From: Thiotrichales bacterium
Lineage (GTDB): Bacteria; Pseudomonadota; Gammaproteobacteria; GCF-002020875
Assembly: GCA_018658305.1 (NCBI GenBank)
Contig: JABHVM010000004.1
Location: 1-53,875 of the forward strand
DNA: 53,875 nucleotides
Direction: 5' to 3'
Both the position numbers and the translations under genes were made by a program. The notes under the pieces were generated by a model, which did no database searches, had not been told where the DNA came from, and worked only from the letters and a program-made list of their open reading frames with translations. This document shows, in pieces, positions 46,739 through 53,839 of the stretch (the stretch's first letter is position 1; each line of letters starts with the position of its first letter).

Positions 46739-47299
46739 ATGAGTCCACGCGATATTCCAAATCTAATAACAATGCTCCGAATGTTGTTGGTGCTGCCAAT
46801 TATATGGCTGCTCAATAATGGGTTTTTTATGGAGTCACTCTACCTTTTTGCCTTTGCAGGGATGAGTGATGGACTGGATGGTTTTCTTGCAAAGAGAATG
46901 GGGTGGGAGAGTCGTCTCGGCTCTATCCTTGATCCACTTGCAGATAAGTTGCTCTTAATCTCTACTATGTTGATGTTGATGTGGCTCGGTCTAACTCCAA
47001 TCTGGTTGGTGGTTGCAGTAATAGTTCGTGACCTTCTTATTGTTGTAGGGGCTACTTTATACCACTATCGTATATCCCAATATGATCTTACTCCTAGTAT
47101 TGTAAGTAAGATAAATACTTTCATCCAGATAGTTTATATTTTGGGAGTAGTGATGAATCAAGCATTTGGCTGGAGTGCTGGAGTTGAACAAGATGTGATG
47201 CTGCTTTCTGCTTATGTGGTATTGACTACAACTCTATTGAGTGGCGCAGACTATATATGGACTTGGGGATGGTCTGCCTATAGGAGTAAAAAGTTATAG
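46739..47299 (+). CDS. CDP-alcohol phosphatidyltransferase (PgsA-like)
   Basis: The ATG at 46739 gives a 186-residue membrane protein; the tracker's 46709 start is a TTG. The motif [27 protein letters not shown] follows the CDP-alcohol transferase pattern DG-x2-..-G-x3-D-x3-D. N-terminal [16 protein letters not shown] and several hydrophobic helices agree with a phosphatidylglycerophosphate synthase or a close paralogue. Gammaproteobacteria often have such a gene between purM and hda, and the main pgsA may lie elsewhere. Its stop TAG overlaps the proposed hda start by 4 bases. Confidence 0.9.
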   Translation: MSPRDIPNLITMLRMLLVLPIIWLLNNGFFMESLYLFAFAGMSDGLDGFLAKRMGWESRLGSILDPLADKLLLISTMLMLMWLGLTPIWLVVAVIVRDLLIVVGATLYHYRISQYDLTPSIVSKINTFIQIVYILGVVMNQAFGWSAGVEQDVMLLSAYVVLTTTLLSGADYIWTWGWSAYRSKKL

Positions 47300-47979
47300 T
47301 TACTGAACAGATTCCGTTAGCACTAAGTCTCAAAGAGCGCGCTACATTCGATAATTTTTATAGAGTAGATGGAGTACCTAATGGAGATGCACTTATGCAT
47401 AAGCTCCAATACGCACAATTTATCTATCTATGGGGAGGTGAGGGGAGTGGTAAGAGTCATCTATCTTATGCGACCTGCGACAGTGACTCTATCTTAATTC
47501 CGCTAAAAACTTTACAGAGTATAGATGCAGAGCGTGGAGTTGATGCAATAAAAGGGCTGGAGAGTTATCAGCTAATAGTGTTAGATGATATAGATGTGGT
47601 TGTTGGTGACAGAATTTGGGAGGAGGAGCTGTTTCACCTTTTTAATAGAGTAAAAGATGGAGGTAAGAGACTATTGATAACCGCAAGCTCTCCATTAAGT
47701 GAGCTCCAGATAGTTCTACCAGATCTACAATCACGTCTATCTGAAGCTGTAGTGGAGAAGCTTGTGGCTCTTAGTGATAGAGATAAGTGGGCAGTAGTGC
47801 AGCAACGAGCAGCAGCAAGAGGGATGAAGATTGGGGATGAGGTAGTGGAGTTTTTAATAAATAGGACGGCTAGAGATTTTCACACTCTATTTACTCTACT
47901 AGAGAAACTAGATGAGCAGACATTGATAGCACAGCGAAAAATTACGATTCCATTCGTGAAAAAGTTACTTGGCTTTTAA
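47296..47979 (+). CDS. hda: DnaA inactivator Hda, proposed AUA start
   Basis: Hda is a AAA+ protein that, with the DNA-loaded beta clamp, stimulates ATP hydrolysis by DnaA. The tracked ORF starts at ATG 47395, just before Walker A (GGEGSGKSH), and would lack the clamp-binding N terminus. The frame is open back to 47290 and encodes TEQIPLALSLKERATFDNFY, matching the Hda N terminus with a QIPLAL clamp-binding motif. No ATG, GTG or TTG exists there. An AGGAG at 47282-47286 is 9 bp from an ATA at 47296, forming ATAG with the upstream stop; GTT at 47293 is a less attractive option. Full length would be ~227 residues. The gene overlaps the fumarase 3' end by 38 bp, tail to tail. Confidence 0.85.
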   Translation: MVTEQIPLALSLKERATFDNFYRVDGVPNGDALMHKLQYAQFIYLWGGEGSGKSHLSYATCDSDSILIPLKTLQSIDAERGVDAIKGLESYQLIVLDDIDVVVGDRIWEEELFHLFNRVKDGGKRLLITASSPLSELQIVLPDLQSRLSEAVVEKLVALSDRDKWAVVQQRAAARGMKIGDEVVEFLINRTARDFHTLFTLLEKLDEQTLIAQRKITIPFVKKLLGF

Positions 47980-49495
47980 CCATCCACTGCTCTGGACCAC
48001 TCTTATGGATAGAGTCTCCACGCGAATCGACCGCAACTGTAACTGGCATATCCTCAACCTCAAACTCATAAATTGCCTCCATTCCCAGCTCCTCAAAAGC
48101 TACAACCCGCGCACTCTTAATTGCTTTAGATACTAAATAGGCAGCGCCTCCAACAGCTATAAGATAGACTGACTTATGTTTTTTGATAGAGTCAATAGTA
48201 GCATCACCTCTTTCAGCTTTACCGACCATTCCGATTAAACCAGTCTGCTCTAACATCTGTTCGGTAAAACGATCCATACGGGTGGATGTGGTTGGTCCTG
48301 CAGGGCCTACAGCTTCTCCATCTACTGGGTCAACAGGCCCTACATAATAGATCATTTTGTTATTGAAATCGACTCCATCGGGAAGACCTTTGCCGCTATC
48401 TAAGAGCTCAACAATTCTCTTATGGGCAGCATCTCTGCCAGTTAGTAGTTTGCCGCTCAATAGTAGAGTGTCGCCAGGTTTCCAAGTTGAGGTCTCTGCT
48501 CTGCTTATACTGTCAAGATTAACTTTGCGAGCATCAGCTGCAGGAGTCCAGCTTATATCAGGCCACTCATCAAGTACTGGCGGAGTAAGTTGAGCAGGTC
48601 CGCTACCATCTAAAGTAAAGTGAAGGTGACGAGTAGCGGCACAGTTAGGGATAATAGCAACAGGAAGCGAAGCAGCGTGAGTTGGGTACTCTTTTATTTT
48701 CACATCAAGTACAGTGGTAACTCCTCCCAACCCTTGCGCGCCAATTCCTAATCCATTAACTCTCTCTATAATCTCTAGGCGCAGGCTCTCTATACTGTTT
48801 AGGTTGTCACCATCTAACTCTTCTTTAACTTTTAACTCCTCTATATTGACAGGTTCCATTAACGCCTCTTTAGCCATTAACATCGCCTTTTCAGCAGTGC
48901 CTCCAATCCCAACTCCAAGAATGCCAGGAGGGCACCACCCAGCCCCCATAGATGGAATCTGCTCTACAATCCAGTCAGCCACACTTGCACTAGGGTTAAG
49001 ATTGGCAAAGCGAGATTTATTTTCAGAACCGCCACCTTTAGCTGCAACTGTGATCTCGATTTTATCTCCAGGCACGATCTCGGTGTGGAGAATAGCAGGT
49101 GTATTATCTTTTGTATTGATGCGAGCACCAGCAGGGTCAGCCACTACAGAAGCTCTTAGAGTGTTGTCTGGATCAAGATAGGCGCGTCTAACTCCCTCAT
49201 CTACCATCTCCTGTAGAGATAAGTTAGTTGTTGTTCCAGTATCCCATTTTATCTCCATCCCAACTTTTAGAAAAACTACCACAATCCCTGTATCTTGGCA
49301 GATGGGGCGTTTGCCGAGCGCAGCCATTCGTGCATTCATTAAAATTTGTGCTATTGCATCTTTGGCAGCAGGAGACTGCTCACACTCCCAAGCCTCCCCC
49401 ATAGCTTGTATAAAGTCAGTTGGAGGGTAATAAGAGATGTGCTGTAGAGCATCTGCAATACTAGATATAAAATCTGAACTTGATACTGTAGTCAT
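47942..49495 (-). CDS. fumA: Class I fumarate hydratase
   Basis: This 517-residue enzyme is the [4Fe-4S]-dependent type of fumarase that interconverts fumarate and malate. Three likely cluster cysteines are seen: RPICQDTG, AGWCPPGILG and IPNCAATRH. N-terminal and C-terminal (beta) parts are fused, with GPTTSTRMDRFTEQML and GGAAYLVSKAIK characteristic of the beta part. It starts 5 bp after proS on the same strand and converges on hda, overlapping its 3' end by 38 bp. It could serve either direction of the TCA cycle; with the FrdAB-like and KorAB proteins, a reductive branch is conceivable. Confidence 0.95.
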   Translation of the reverse strand: MTTVSSSDFISSIADALQHISYYPPTDFIQAMGEAWECEQSPAAKDAIAQILMNARMAALGKRPICQDTGIVVVFLKVGMEIKWDTGTTTNLSLQEMVDEGVRRAYLDPDNTLRASVVADPAGARINTKDNTPAILHTEIVPGDKIEITVAAKGGGSENKSRFANLNPSASVADWIVEQIPSMGAGWCPPGILGVGIGGTAEKAMLMAKEALMEPVNIEELKVKEELDGDNLNSIESLRLEIIERVNGLGIGAQGLGGVTTVLDVKIKEYPTHAASLPVAIIPNCAATRHLHFTLDGSGPAQLTPPVLDEWPDISWTPAADARKVNLDSISRAETSTWKPGDTLLLSGKLLTGRDAAHKRIVELLDSGKGLPDGVDFNNKMIYYVGPVDPVDGEAVGPAGPTTSTRMDRFTEQMLEQTGLIGMVGKAERGDATIDSIKKHKSVYLIAVGGAAYLVSKAIKSARVVAFEELGMEAIYEFEVEDMPVTVAVDSRGDSIHKSGPEQWMVKSQVTFSRMES

Positions 49496-49500
49496 TTAAT

Positions 49501-51213
49501 TTATTGTATCTTATTTTGGATAAAAGTCAGAATCTCATTTAGAGGTATCTCTTGGTTGTCCTTGTCTTGGCGTCCTTTGTACTCAATAGTTTCGCTATCT
49601 AAACCACGATCACCGAGCACAAGGCGGTGAGGTATCCCGATCAGCTCCATATCTGCAAACATTATCCCTGCGCGCTCTTTGCGATCATCTAGTAGTACAT
49701 CAACTCCAGCATCTGTTAGTTCACTGTATAGCTTCTCTACAGCATCTCGTAGGCGTTGTGATTTGTGCATATTCATTGGAAGAAGAGCTACGGAGAATGG
49801 AGCTATAGCCTCTGGCCAGATAATTCCTCGTTCATCATGATTCTGTTCAATAGCAGCAGCTACTACACGAGTAACTCCAATTCCATAGCAGCCCATAGTT
49901 AATGGTTTTGCTTTGCCGTTTTCATCTAGGACATTAGCTTTCATCGCTTCACTGTATTTTGTTCCGAGCTGGAAAATATGACCGACCTCAATACCACGAG
50001 CAATATTAAGAACTCCTTCGCCATCTGGACTTAGATCTCCTGCAACTACATTTCTGATGTCGACTATTCGTTCTGCAGTTGGTAGATCACGCCCCCAATT
50101 TACCCCTGTAAGGTGAAATCCATCCTCATTGGCACCACAGACAAAGTTAAAGAGTTGAGCGGCAGCACGATCCACTAAAATTGGGATATTTAATCCGACA
50201 GCTCCAAGAGATCCTGATCCTGCGCCCGCTGCAATACGAACATCTTTCTCCTCTGCAAGTTCAAGAGGAGCTGCCACCTCTTCCATCTTCTCAGTCTTAA
50301 TCTCATTTAGTTCGTGATCTCCACGCAGAATAAGGGCTACTACAGGGCTGTCTGAACCTCGAACTAATAGAGTTTTTATAGTTTCTGTTGGCTCTACGCC
50401 AAGAGTAGCACAGACCTCATTAATGCTTTTAGTGTTAGGAGTTGCAACCTTCTGCATTTCATCAAGATCTGGCGCTCTCTTATTAGAGCTTGCTGCTACA
50501 GCTTCAGCCTTCTCCACATTAGCTGCATAACTACTTTTATCTGAGAACGCAATCGCATCTTCTCCAGACTCGGCAAGAACATGAAATTCATGCGATGCGC
50601 TACCGCCGATAGAGCCAGTATCAGCATCAACAGCTCTAAATTTCAGTCCGATGCGGGTGAATATGCGAGTATAAGCGTCATACATAGCATCATAGCTCTG
50701 TTGGAGTGACTTTTGATCAAGATGAAATGAGTATGCATCTTTCATAATAAATTCACGCGAACGCATTACACCAAAACGGGGACGAGTCTCATCTCGAAAT
50801 TTAGTCTGAATCTGGTAGAGGTTTAGAGGGAGCTGTTTATAGCTCCGAATCTCTCGGCGTGCAATTTCAGTAACAACCTCTTCATGAGTTGGGCCAAGCA
50901 AAAAATCTCGATCATGGCGATCTTTAATGCGCAGTAACTCAGGGCCATACTGCTGCCATCTTCCTGACTCCTCCCACAATTCTGCAGGCTGCACCACAGG
51001 CATAAGCAGCTCTTGCGCTCCAACTCTCTCCATCTCTTCACGGATAATTTTTTCCACCTTGCGTAGAGTGCGCAGACCATTAGGGAGCCAAGAGTAGAGC
51101 CCTGAAGCAAGCTTTCTAACCATTCCAGAACGGATCATTAACTGATGGCTAATGATCTCTGCTTCAGCTGGAGTCTCTTTTACAGTGGCAAGAAGAAAAT
51201 TAGAAGTACGCAT
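49501..51213 (-). CDS. proS: Prolyl-tRNA synthetase (bacterial type)
   Basis: The 570-residue class II synthetase charges tRNA-Pro. It has [21 protein letters not shown], the motif-2 region [26 protein letters not shown], and the YbaK-like editing insertion (~residues 230-390) that marks the bacterial form. The C-terminal anticodon domain includes [15 protein letters not shown]. Start ATG with only a weak ribosome-binding site. Confidence 0.97.
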   Translation of the reverse strand: MRTSNFLLATVKETPAEAEIISHQLMIRSGMVRKLASGLYSWLPNGLRTLRKVEKIIREEMERVGAQELLMPVVQPAELWEESGRWQQYGPELLRIKDRHDRDFLLGPTHEEVVTEIARREIRSYKQLPLNLYQIQTKFRDETRPRFGVMRSREFIMKDAYSFHLDQKSLQQSYDAMYDAYTRIFTRIGLKFRAVDADTGSIGGSASHEFHVLAESGEDAIAFSDKSSYAANVEKAEAVAASSNKRAPDLDEMQKVATPNTKSINEVCATLGVEPTETIKTLLVRGSDSPVVALILRGDHELNEIKTEKMEEVAAPLELAEEKDVRIAAGAGSGSLGAVGLNIPILVDRAAAQLFNFVCGANEDGFHLTGVNWGRDLPTAERIVDIRNVVAGDLSPDGEGVLNIARGIEVGHIFQLGTKYSEAMKANVLDENGKAKPLTMGCYGIGVTRVVAAAIEQNHDERGIIWPEAIAPFSVALLPMNMHKSQRLRDAVEKLYSELTDAGVDVLLDDRKERAGIMFADMELIGIPHRLVLGDRGLDSETIEYKGRQDKDNQEIPLNEILTFIQNKIQ

Positions 51214-51494
51214 AGAATAGATCTCTTAGATTATATTTGTTTAAAGTAAGTTAAAGTAAAGTTAAAGAGCTATTTTGACATATTTTACTCTTAATTTTTA
51301 TATTTATATATTTTCCCAAATCCTCACATAGAAATTAACCCTACCAGCCAACCACCAAAAACGGTCATTTTTTGTATGCACAAACCTAAGTTCAGAAAAT
51401 AGCTACCTTATCATTAGCCATTATAGACAAATGGTGCTTCCAGGTAATTTCGTCTACAACTTGCTAAACTTGCAAGCCTGACCCCATTTCTTTT
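51214..51494. other. Intergenic region between proS and the first toxin-antitoxin pair
   Basis: A good -10 (TATAAT on the minus strand, 51230-51235) sits just upstream of proS, with an AAAGTAAGTT/AAAGTAAAGTT near-repeat behind it but no clear -35. The distal part (51455-51490) has a CTTGCAAG palindrome and the string TGACCCCATTTC, which from memory resembles REP/IS200-type flanking sequence. No gene is visible; a toxin terminator is not apparent. Confidence 0.4.
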
Positions 51495-51770
51495 TTAATA
51501 AACCTCATTATGGGCGCCTATATTTATAGGTATTATCTCATTGTCTTTTATTATAAAATCTATAACGACCCTATACTTCATGGTTATTGATATGCTGTGA
51601 TAGTCCCTTAGTTTGCCTTGTAACTTATGAAGCCTAAGCGAAGGATGGTAAGGATCTATTTCTAGTAACTCAATAGTCTTAATATATCTATCCAAAACTT
51701 CAGGATGTTTTTTTATAAACTTTTTAAGTTTTTTAAAGTACTCATCACTCCTTATAATCTTATAATTCAC
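51495..51770 (-). CDS. Type II toxin, RelE/ParE superfamily
   Basis: This 91-residue protein has the RelE/YafQ-like layout: YFKKLKKFIKKHPEVLDRY, then LHKLQGKLRDYHSISITMKYRVVIDFII, ending IGAHNEVY. Such toxins cleave mRNA at the ribosome. Basic residues and the compact RelE-type beta core are evident, though I do not assign individual catalytic residues. It overlaps the antitoxin gene by 11 bp and is translated after it, as expected of a toxin in a two-gene operon. Confidence 0.88.
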   Translation of the reverse strand: MNYKIIRSDEYFKKLKKFIKKHPEVLDRYIKTIELLEIDPYHPSLRLHKLQGKLRDYHSISITMKYRVVIDFIIKDNEIIPINIGAHNEVY

Positions 51771-52014
51771 TTACAAGTTCTTTTATATGTTGCGATGCTG
51801 TTTGAGTTTTATAATTACCATTTTTTATATCTTCCATAACTTTCATATGAGCCAGATCTAATTCGCCCTCTTTAAATGCTTTATATCGTTCTATATCAAG
51901 CACTACATATTTATTTTTACCTCTTACATTTATAATTAATTCATCAAATTTATTCAAAATATTATCAAATATTGATACACCATTTGTCTTAACATCATTT
52001 GCAGTAATTATCAT
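51760..52014 (-). CDS. Antitoxin, Phd/YefM-like
   Basis: The 84-residue protein starts MIITANDVKTNGVSIFDNIL and contains DELIINVRGKNKYVVLDIERYKAF, the Phd/YefM-like N-terminal DNA-binding fold. The C-terminal part (LDLAHMKVMEDIKNGNYK) would be the toxin-binding tail. AAGGA lies ahead of the ATG. It precedes the RelE-like toxin by overlap. Direct repeats upstream (52036-52056) may be its operator. Confidence 0.85.
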   Translation of the reverse strand: MIITANDVKTNGVSIFDNILNKFDELIINVRGKNKYVVLDIERYKAFKEGELDLAHMKVMEDIKNGNYKTQTASQHIKELVSEL

Positions 52015-52063
52015 ATCGTATCCTTGATAGCTCTATTAATAGTACTTTTAATAGTATCGTATC
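52014..52063 (-). promoter_or_regulatory. Direct repeats upstream of the RelE-type module
   Basis: TTAATAGTA occurs at 52036-52044 and 52048-52056 (period 12). TATCGTATC occurs at 52014-52022, spanning the start codon, and again at 52055-52063. Such repeats next to an antitoxin start are likely autoregulatory binding sites; the promoter hexamers are not clear. Confidence 0.45.
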
Positions 52064-52101
52064 ATATTTGAAACATAAATTCAAATTCTAGTGAGAATTA
52101 A

Positions 52102-52248
52102 TTACGCACCTTCGAGCTAATAGTAGCGGCAGAAGACAAAGTACTACAGCTAATCGTAAAAAACGGACATCTACAGAGGATGAATTTAACAGAAATATCA
52201 GAACTGACAGGGTTTGATTCGTAAATGGTAAAAGATATATTGGGCTAG
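52102..52248 (+). pseudogene. Possible degraded gene tail
   Basis: In one plus-strand frame the sequence reads LIVAAEDKVLQLIVKNGH, then LTEISELTGFDS, stop, MVKDILG, stop. The helix-turn-helix-like 'LTEISELTGFD..MVKDIL' recalls the C-terminal end of Rpn-type PD-(D/E)XK transposase-like proteins. There is no start codon or upstream domain, so this can only be a fragment. The tracked minus-strand ORF at 52088-52309 looks like its shadow. Confidence 0.3.
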
Positions 52249-52270
52249 AGATAAAGGGGGTAACTGCTTT

Positions 52271-52285
52271 CCACGCTTTGCGTGG
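52271..52285. repeat. Short hairpin downstream of yoeB
   Basis: CCACGC-TTT-GCGTGG is a perfect 6-bp inverted repeat in the 328-bp gap before the yoeB end. It has no T-tract on either side and so is not a standard terminator; it may be part of a small repeat element. Confidence 0.35.
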
Positions 52286-52342
52286 TAGCCGAGGAGCGAG
52301 GTCGTGCAACGAGAGTACAGAGAAGATTACAGCGCTGTTTGA

Positions 52343-52597
52343 TCAGTAATGATAACGGCACTGCACGACAGTAATAATACCTTCATCAATCTTATAGGCT
52401 AACCGATGCTCACGGTCTATTCTTCTTGACCAATATCCACTCCATTGATGTTTGAGTGGTTCAGGATCACCAATCCCTTCAAATGGGGTTCGGGAAACCT
52501 CTTTTAGGAGTAAGTTTATCCGCTTCAGTTTTTTCTTATCATGTCTCTGCCAGTAGAGGTAATCTTCCCACGCCTGTTCAGCCCATGAGAGGGTCAC
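52343..52597 (-). CDS. yoeB: YoeB/Txe family mRNA interferase toxin
   Basis: The 84-residue protein shows the YoeB signature WAEQAWEDYLYWQ, KRINLLLKEVSRTPFEGIGDPEPLK, then WSRRIDREHRLAYKI and the C-terminal CRYHY. The catalytic set described for YoeB (Glu46, Arg65, His83) matches Glu, Arg and His positions here. It cleaves ribosome-bound mRNA when freed from its antitoxin. It overlaps yefM by 4 bp. Confidence 0.95.
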   Translation of the reverse strand: MTLSWAEQAWEDYLYWQRHDKKKLKRINLLLKEVSRTPFEGIGDPEPLKHQWSGYWSRRIDREHRLAYKIDEGIITVVQCRYHY

Positions 52598-52848
52598 TTT
52601 TCAATTAACTCATGTGTGATACTTTTACCTGCTTCAATATCGCTGATGGCTCGGTTGATTCTCGCAGAATTTCTCGGACTTGCCATCAGATAGGCGGTCT
52701 CATCGTAGGCGTTAAAATCCTCTAGGCTCATCACAACAGCAGGTTTTCCGTTGCGGCGAGTGATCATCATCGGTGTATGGTCATCATTGACTTGATCTAA
52801 CACGCTGGCAAGATTACTTCTCAACGATGAGTAGGTGATTGCTTCCAT
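52594..52848 (-). CDS. yefM: YefM antitoxin
   Basis: The 84-residue protein (MEAITYSSLRSNLASVLDQV, then MMITRRNGKPAVVMSLEDFNAYDETAYLM) is a YefM/Phd antitoxin. Its N-terminal dimer binds DNA and its C terminus neutralises YoeB. A GGAGAGG ribosome-binding site precedes the ATG. An operator and promoter of the YefM type are visible just upstream. Confidence 0.95.
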   Translation of the reverse strand: MEAITYSSLRSNLASVLDQVNDDHTPMMITRRNGKPAVVMSLEDFNAYDETAYLMASPRNSARINRAISDIEAGKSITHELIEK

Positions 52849-52877
52849 AAGACCTCTCCTTCAGATTGTCTGTTTTA

Positions 52878-52895
52878 TGTACAAGTAATTGTACC
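52878..52895. promoter_or_regulatory. YefM-type operator
   Basis: TGTACAAGTAATTGTACC holds the inverted repeat GTACAA-N4-TTGTAC with the hexamer TGTACA, the core described for E. coli yefM-yoeB operators. It overlaps the predicted transcription start, fitting autorepression. Confidence 0.75.
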
Positions 52896-52896
52896 T

Positions 52897-52925
52897 ATTG
52901 TATAGGAGGTTTTTTGATCTGTCAA
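52897..52925 (-). promoter_or_regulatory. Sigma-70 promoter of yefM-yoeB
   Basis: On the minus strand TTGACA (52925-52920) and TACAAT (52902-52897) are separated by 17 bp, a near-consensus promoter. The start is predicted at about 52890, within the operator. Confidence 0.8.
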
Positions 52926-52930
52926 CTGCA

Positions 52931-53013
52931 TTAAGAGGAATTCCCCTCTTTTGGAGGGGTGGATGCCGTAGGCAGACGGGGTGGTTGTTCACACAAACAC
53001 CTCTAGCAAATTT
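52931..53013. repeat. Hairpin-containing repeat-like segment upstream of the intron remnant
   Basis: CCCCTC-N5-GAGGGG (52943-52959) lies in a GC-richer block (GTGGATGCCGTAGGCAGACG and following) that differs from its AT-rich surroundings. From memory, similar blocks recur as small dispersed repeats in many bacterial genomes, so a MITE-like element is possible. The tracked ORF 52889-53116 spans it and is not a real gene. Confidence 0.35.
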
Positions 53014-53017
53014 CGGA

Positions 53018-53091
53018 AAGCCGTGTACGGGAGAACCGTACGCACGGTTTGATGAGGGAGGGCAGGGGTTAATCCCTGCTCTCTACTCTAC
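53018..53091 (+). mobile_element. Group II intron remnant: domains V and VI only
   Basis: AAGCCGTG-TACGG-loop-CCGTA-CG-CACGGTTT (53018-53050) folds as domain V: an 8-bp lower stem carrying the AGC catalytic triad, a 2-nt bulge, and a 5-bp upper stem. After GATGA, a second hairpin (GCAGGG/CCCTGC, 53062-53079) fits domain VI. The unpaired A at 53085 lies about seven bases from a 3' end ...CTCTAC at 53091, as expected for the branch point and splice site. Domains I-IV and the reverse transcriptase are absent, so this is an inactive 3' fragment. Confidence 0.8.
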
Positions 53092-53203
53092 CCGCCATTC
53101 TCAAACTTTCTCTTGACACCAAATTAAGTAGTAATTATACTTACACATATATTTTAATATTATTTCTTTTAATATTATTTCTAATTTATTGCAAGGTGAA
53201 ATT

Positions 53204-53437
53204 ATGGGTCAGATAACTATATATCTTGAAAATGATATTGAAAATAAAATGAAAACAGCGGCTAAAACAAGTCACCTATCGGTTAGTAAATGGATTTCAA
53301 AAATAATTCAGGATAATATATCAACAGAATGGTCGCAAGATATTGTATGTTTAGCTGGTAGCTGGAAGAAGGATTTTCCCACCTTGGAAGAAATTCGATC
53401 AATCCAGGCAGTTGATAGTGATCGAGAGGAGTTGTAG
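53204..53437 (+). CDS. VapB-type ribbon-helix-helix antitoxin
   Basis: The 77-residue protein starts at the ATG at 53204 with AAGGTG ahead of it; the tracker's TTG at 53189 is not needed. The N terminus GQITIYLENDIENKMKTAAK and SVSKWISKIIQDNI fit a ribbon-helix-helix fold. The C-terminal WKKDFPTLEEIRS is the toxin-binding tail commonly paired with PIN toxins. The vapC-type gene starts 2 bp later. Confidence 0.88.
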   Translation: MGQITIYLENDIENKMKTAAKTSHLSVSKWISKIIQDNISTEWSQDIVCLAGSWKKDFPTLEEIRSIQAVDSDREEL

Positions 53438-53439
53438 GG

Positions 53440-53832
53440 TTGTATCTCCTCGACACTAATACATTTATTTACTTCTTCAAAGGCGTAGGAGATGTTTCCA
53501 ATATTCTATTATCTAAGGCTCCCAAAGATATCGCCATACCATCAATCGCACTCTATGAGCTTGAGGTCGGCATTGCAAAATCAACACAACCTCAAAAAAG
53601 AAAAAAACAACTAGAATCGCTTATATCAAGAATTCATGTTTTCTCATTTGGGACGCAAGAAGCAAAAGTTGCTGCTATGATAAGAGCAGACCTCGAAAGC
53701 AAAGGTACTCCAATCGGCCCCTACGATACACTTATTGCAGGTATAGCATTAAGTAGTGGCGCAATATTAGTCACCCATAACACAAAAGAGTTCAAAAGAG
53801 TTAAAGGGCTTAATATAGAAGACTGGTATTAA
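53440..53832 (+). CDS. vapC: VapC-type PIN-domain ribonuclease toxin
   Basis: The 130-residue protein starts at TTG two bases after the antitoxin stop, with GAGGAG upstream. PIN-domain acidic residues are visible in LLDTNTFIYFFKG (Asp), ALYELEVGIAK (Glu) and GPYDTLIAGIAL (Asp), followed by ILVTHNTKEFKRV. VapC toxins cut tRNA or rRNA in a Mg-dependent manner. The whole gene lies just inside the window end. Confidence 0.93.
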   Translation: MYLLDTNTFIYFFKGVGDVSNILLSKAPKDIAIPSIALYELEVGIAKSTQPQKRKKQLESLISRIHVFSFGTQEAKVAAMIRADLESKGTPIGPYDTLIAGIALSSGAILVTHNTKEFKRVKGLNIEDWY

Positions 53833-53839
53833 TTAAAAA

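Noticed and set aside
47395-47979. Hda start at the ATG at 47395
   Set aside because: It would delete ~33 residues of conserved Hda N terminus including the clamp-binding motif, and it has no ribosome-binding site.
52088-52309. Tracked 73-aa minus-strand ORF
   Set aside because: No ribosome-binding site or protein family resemblance; it is antisense to a better helix-like fragment on the plus strand and includes the short hairpin.
52889-53116. Tracked 75-aa plus-strand ORF
   Set aside because: It runs through the yefM promoter, the hairpin repeat and the group II intron domains V/VI; structure of the RNA and repeats explains the sequence better than a protein.
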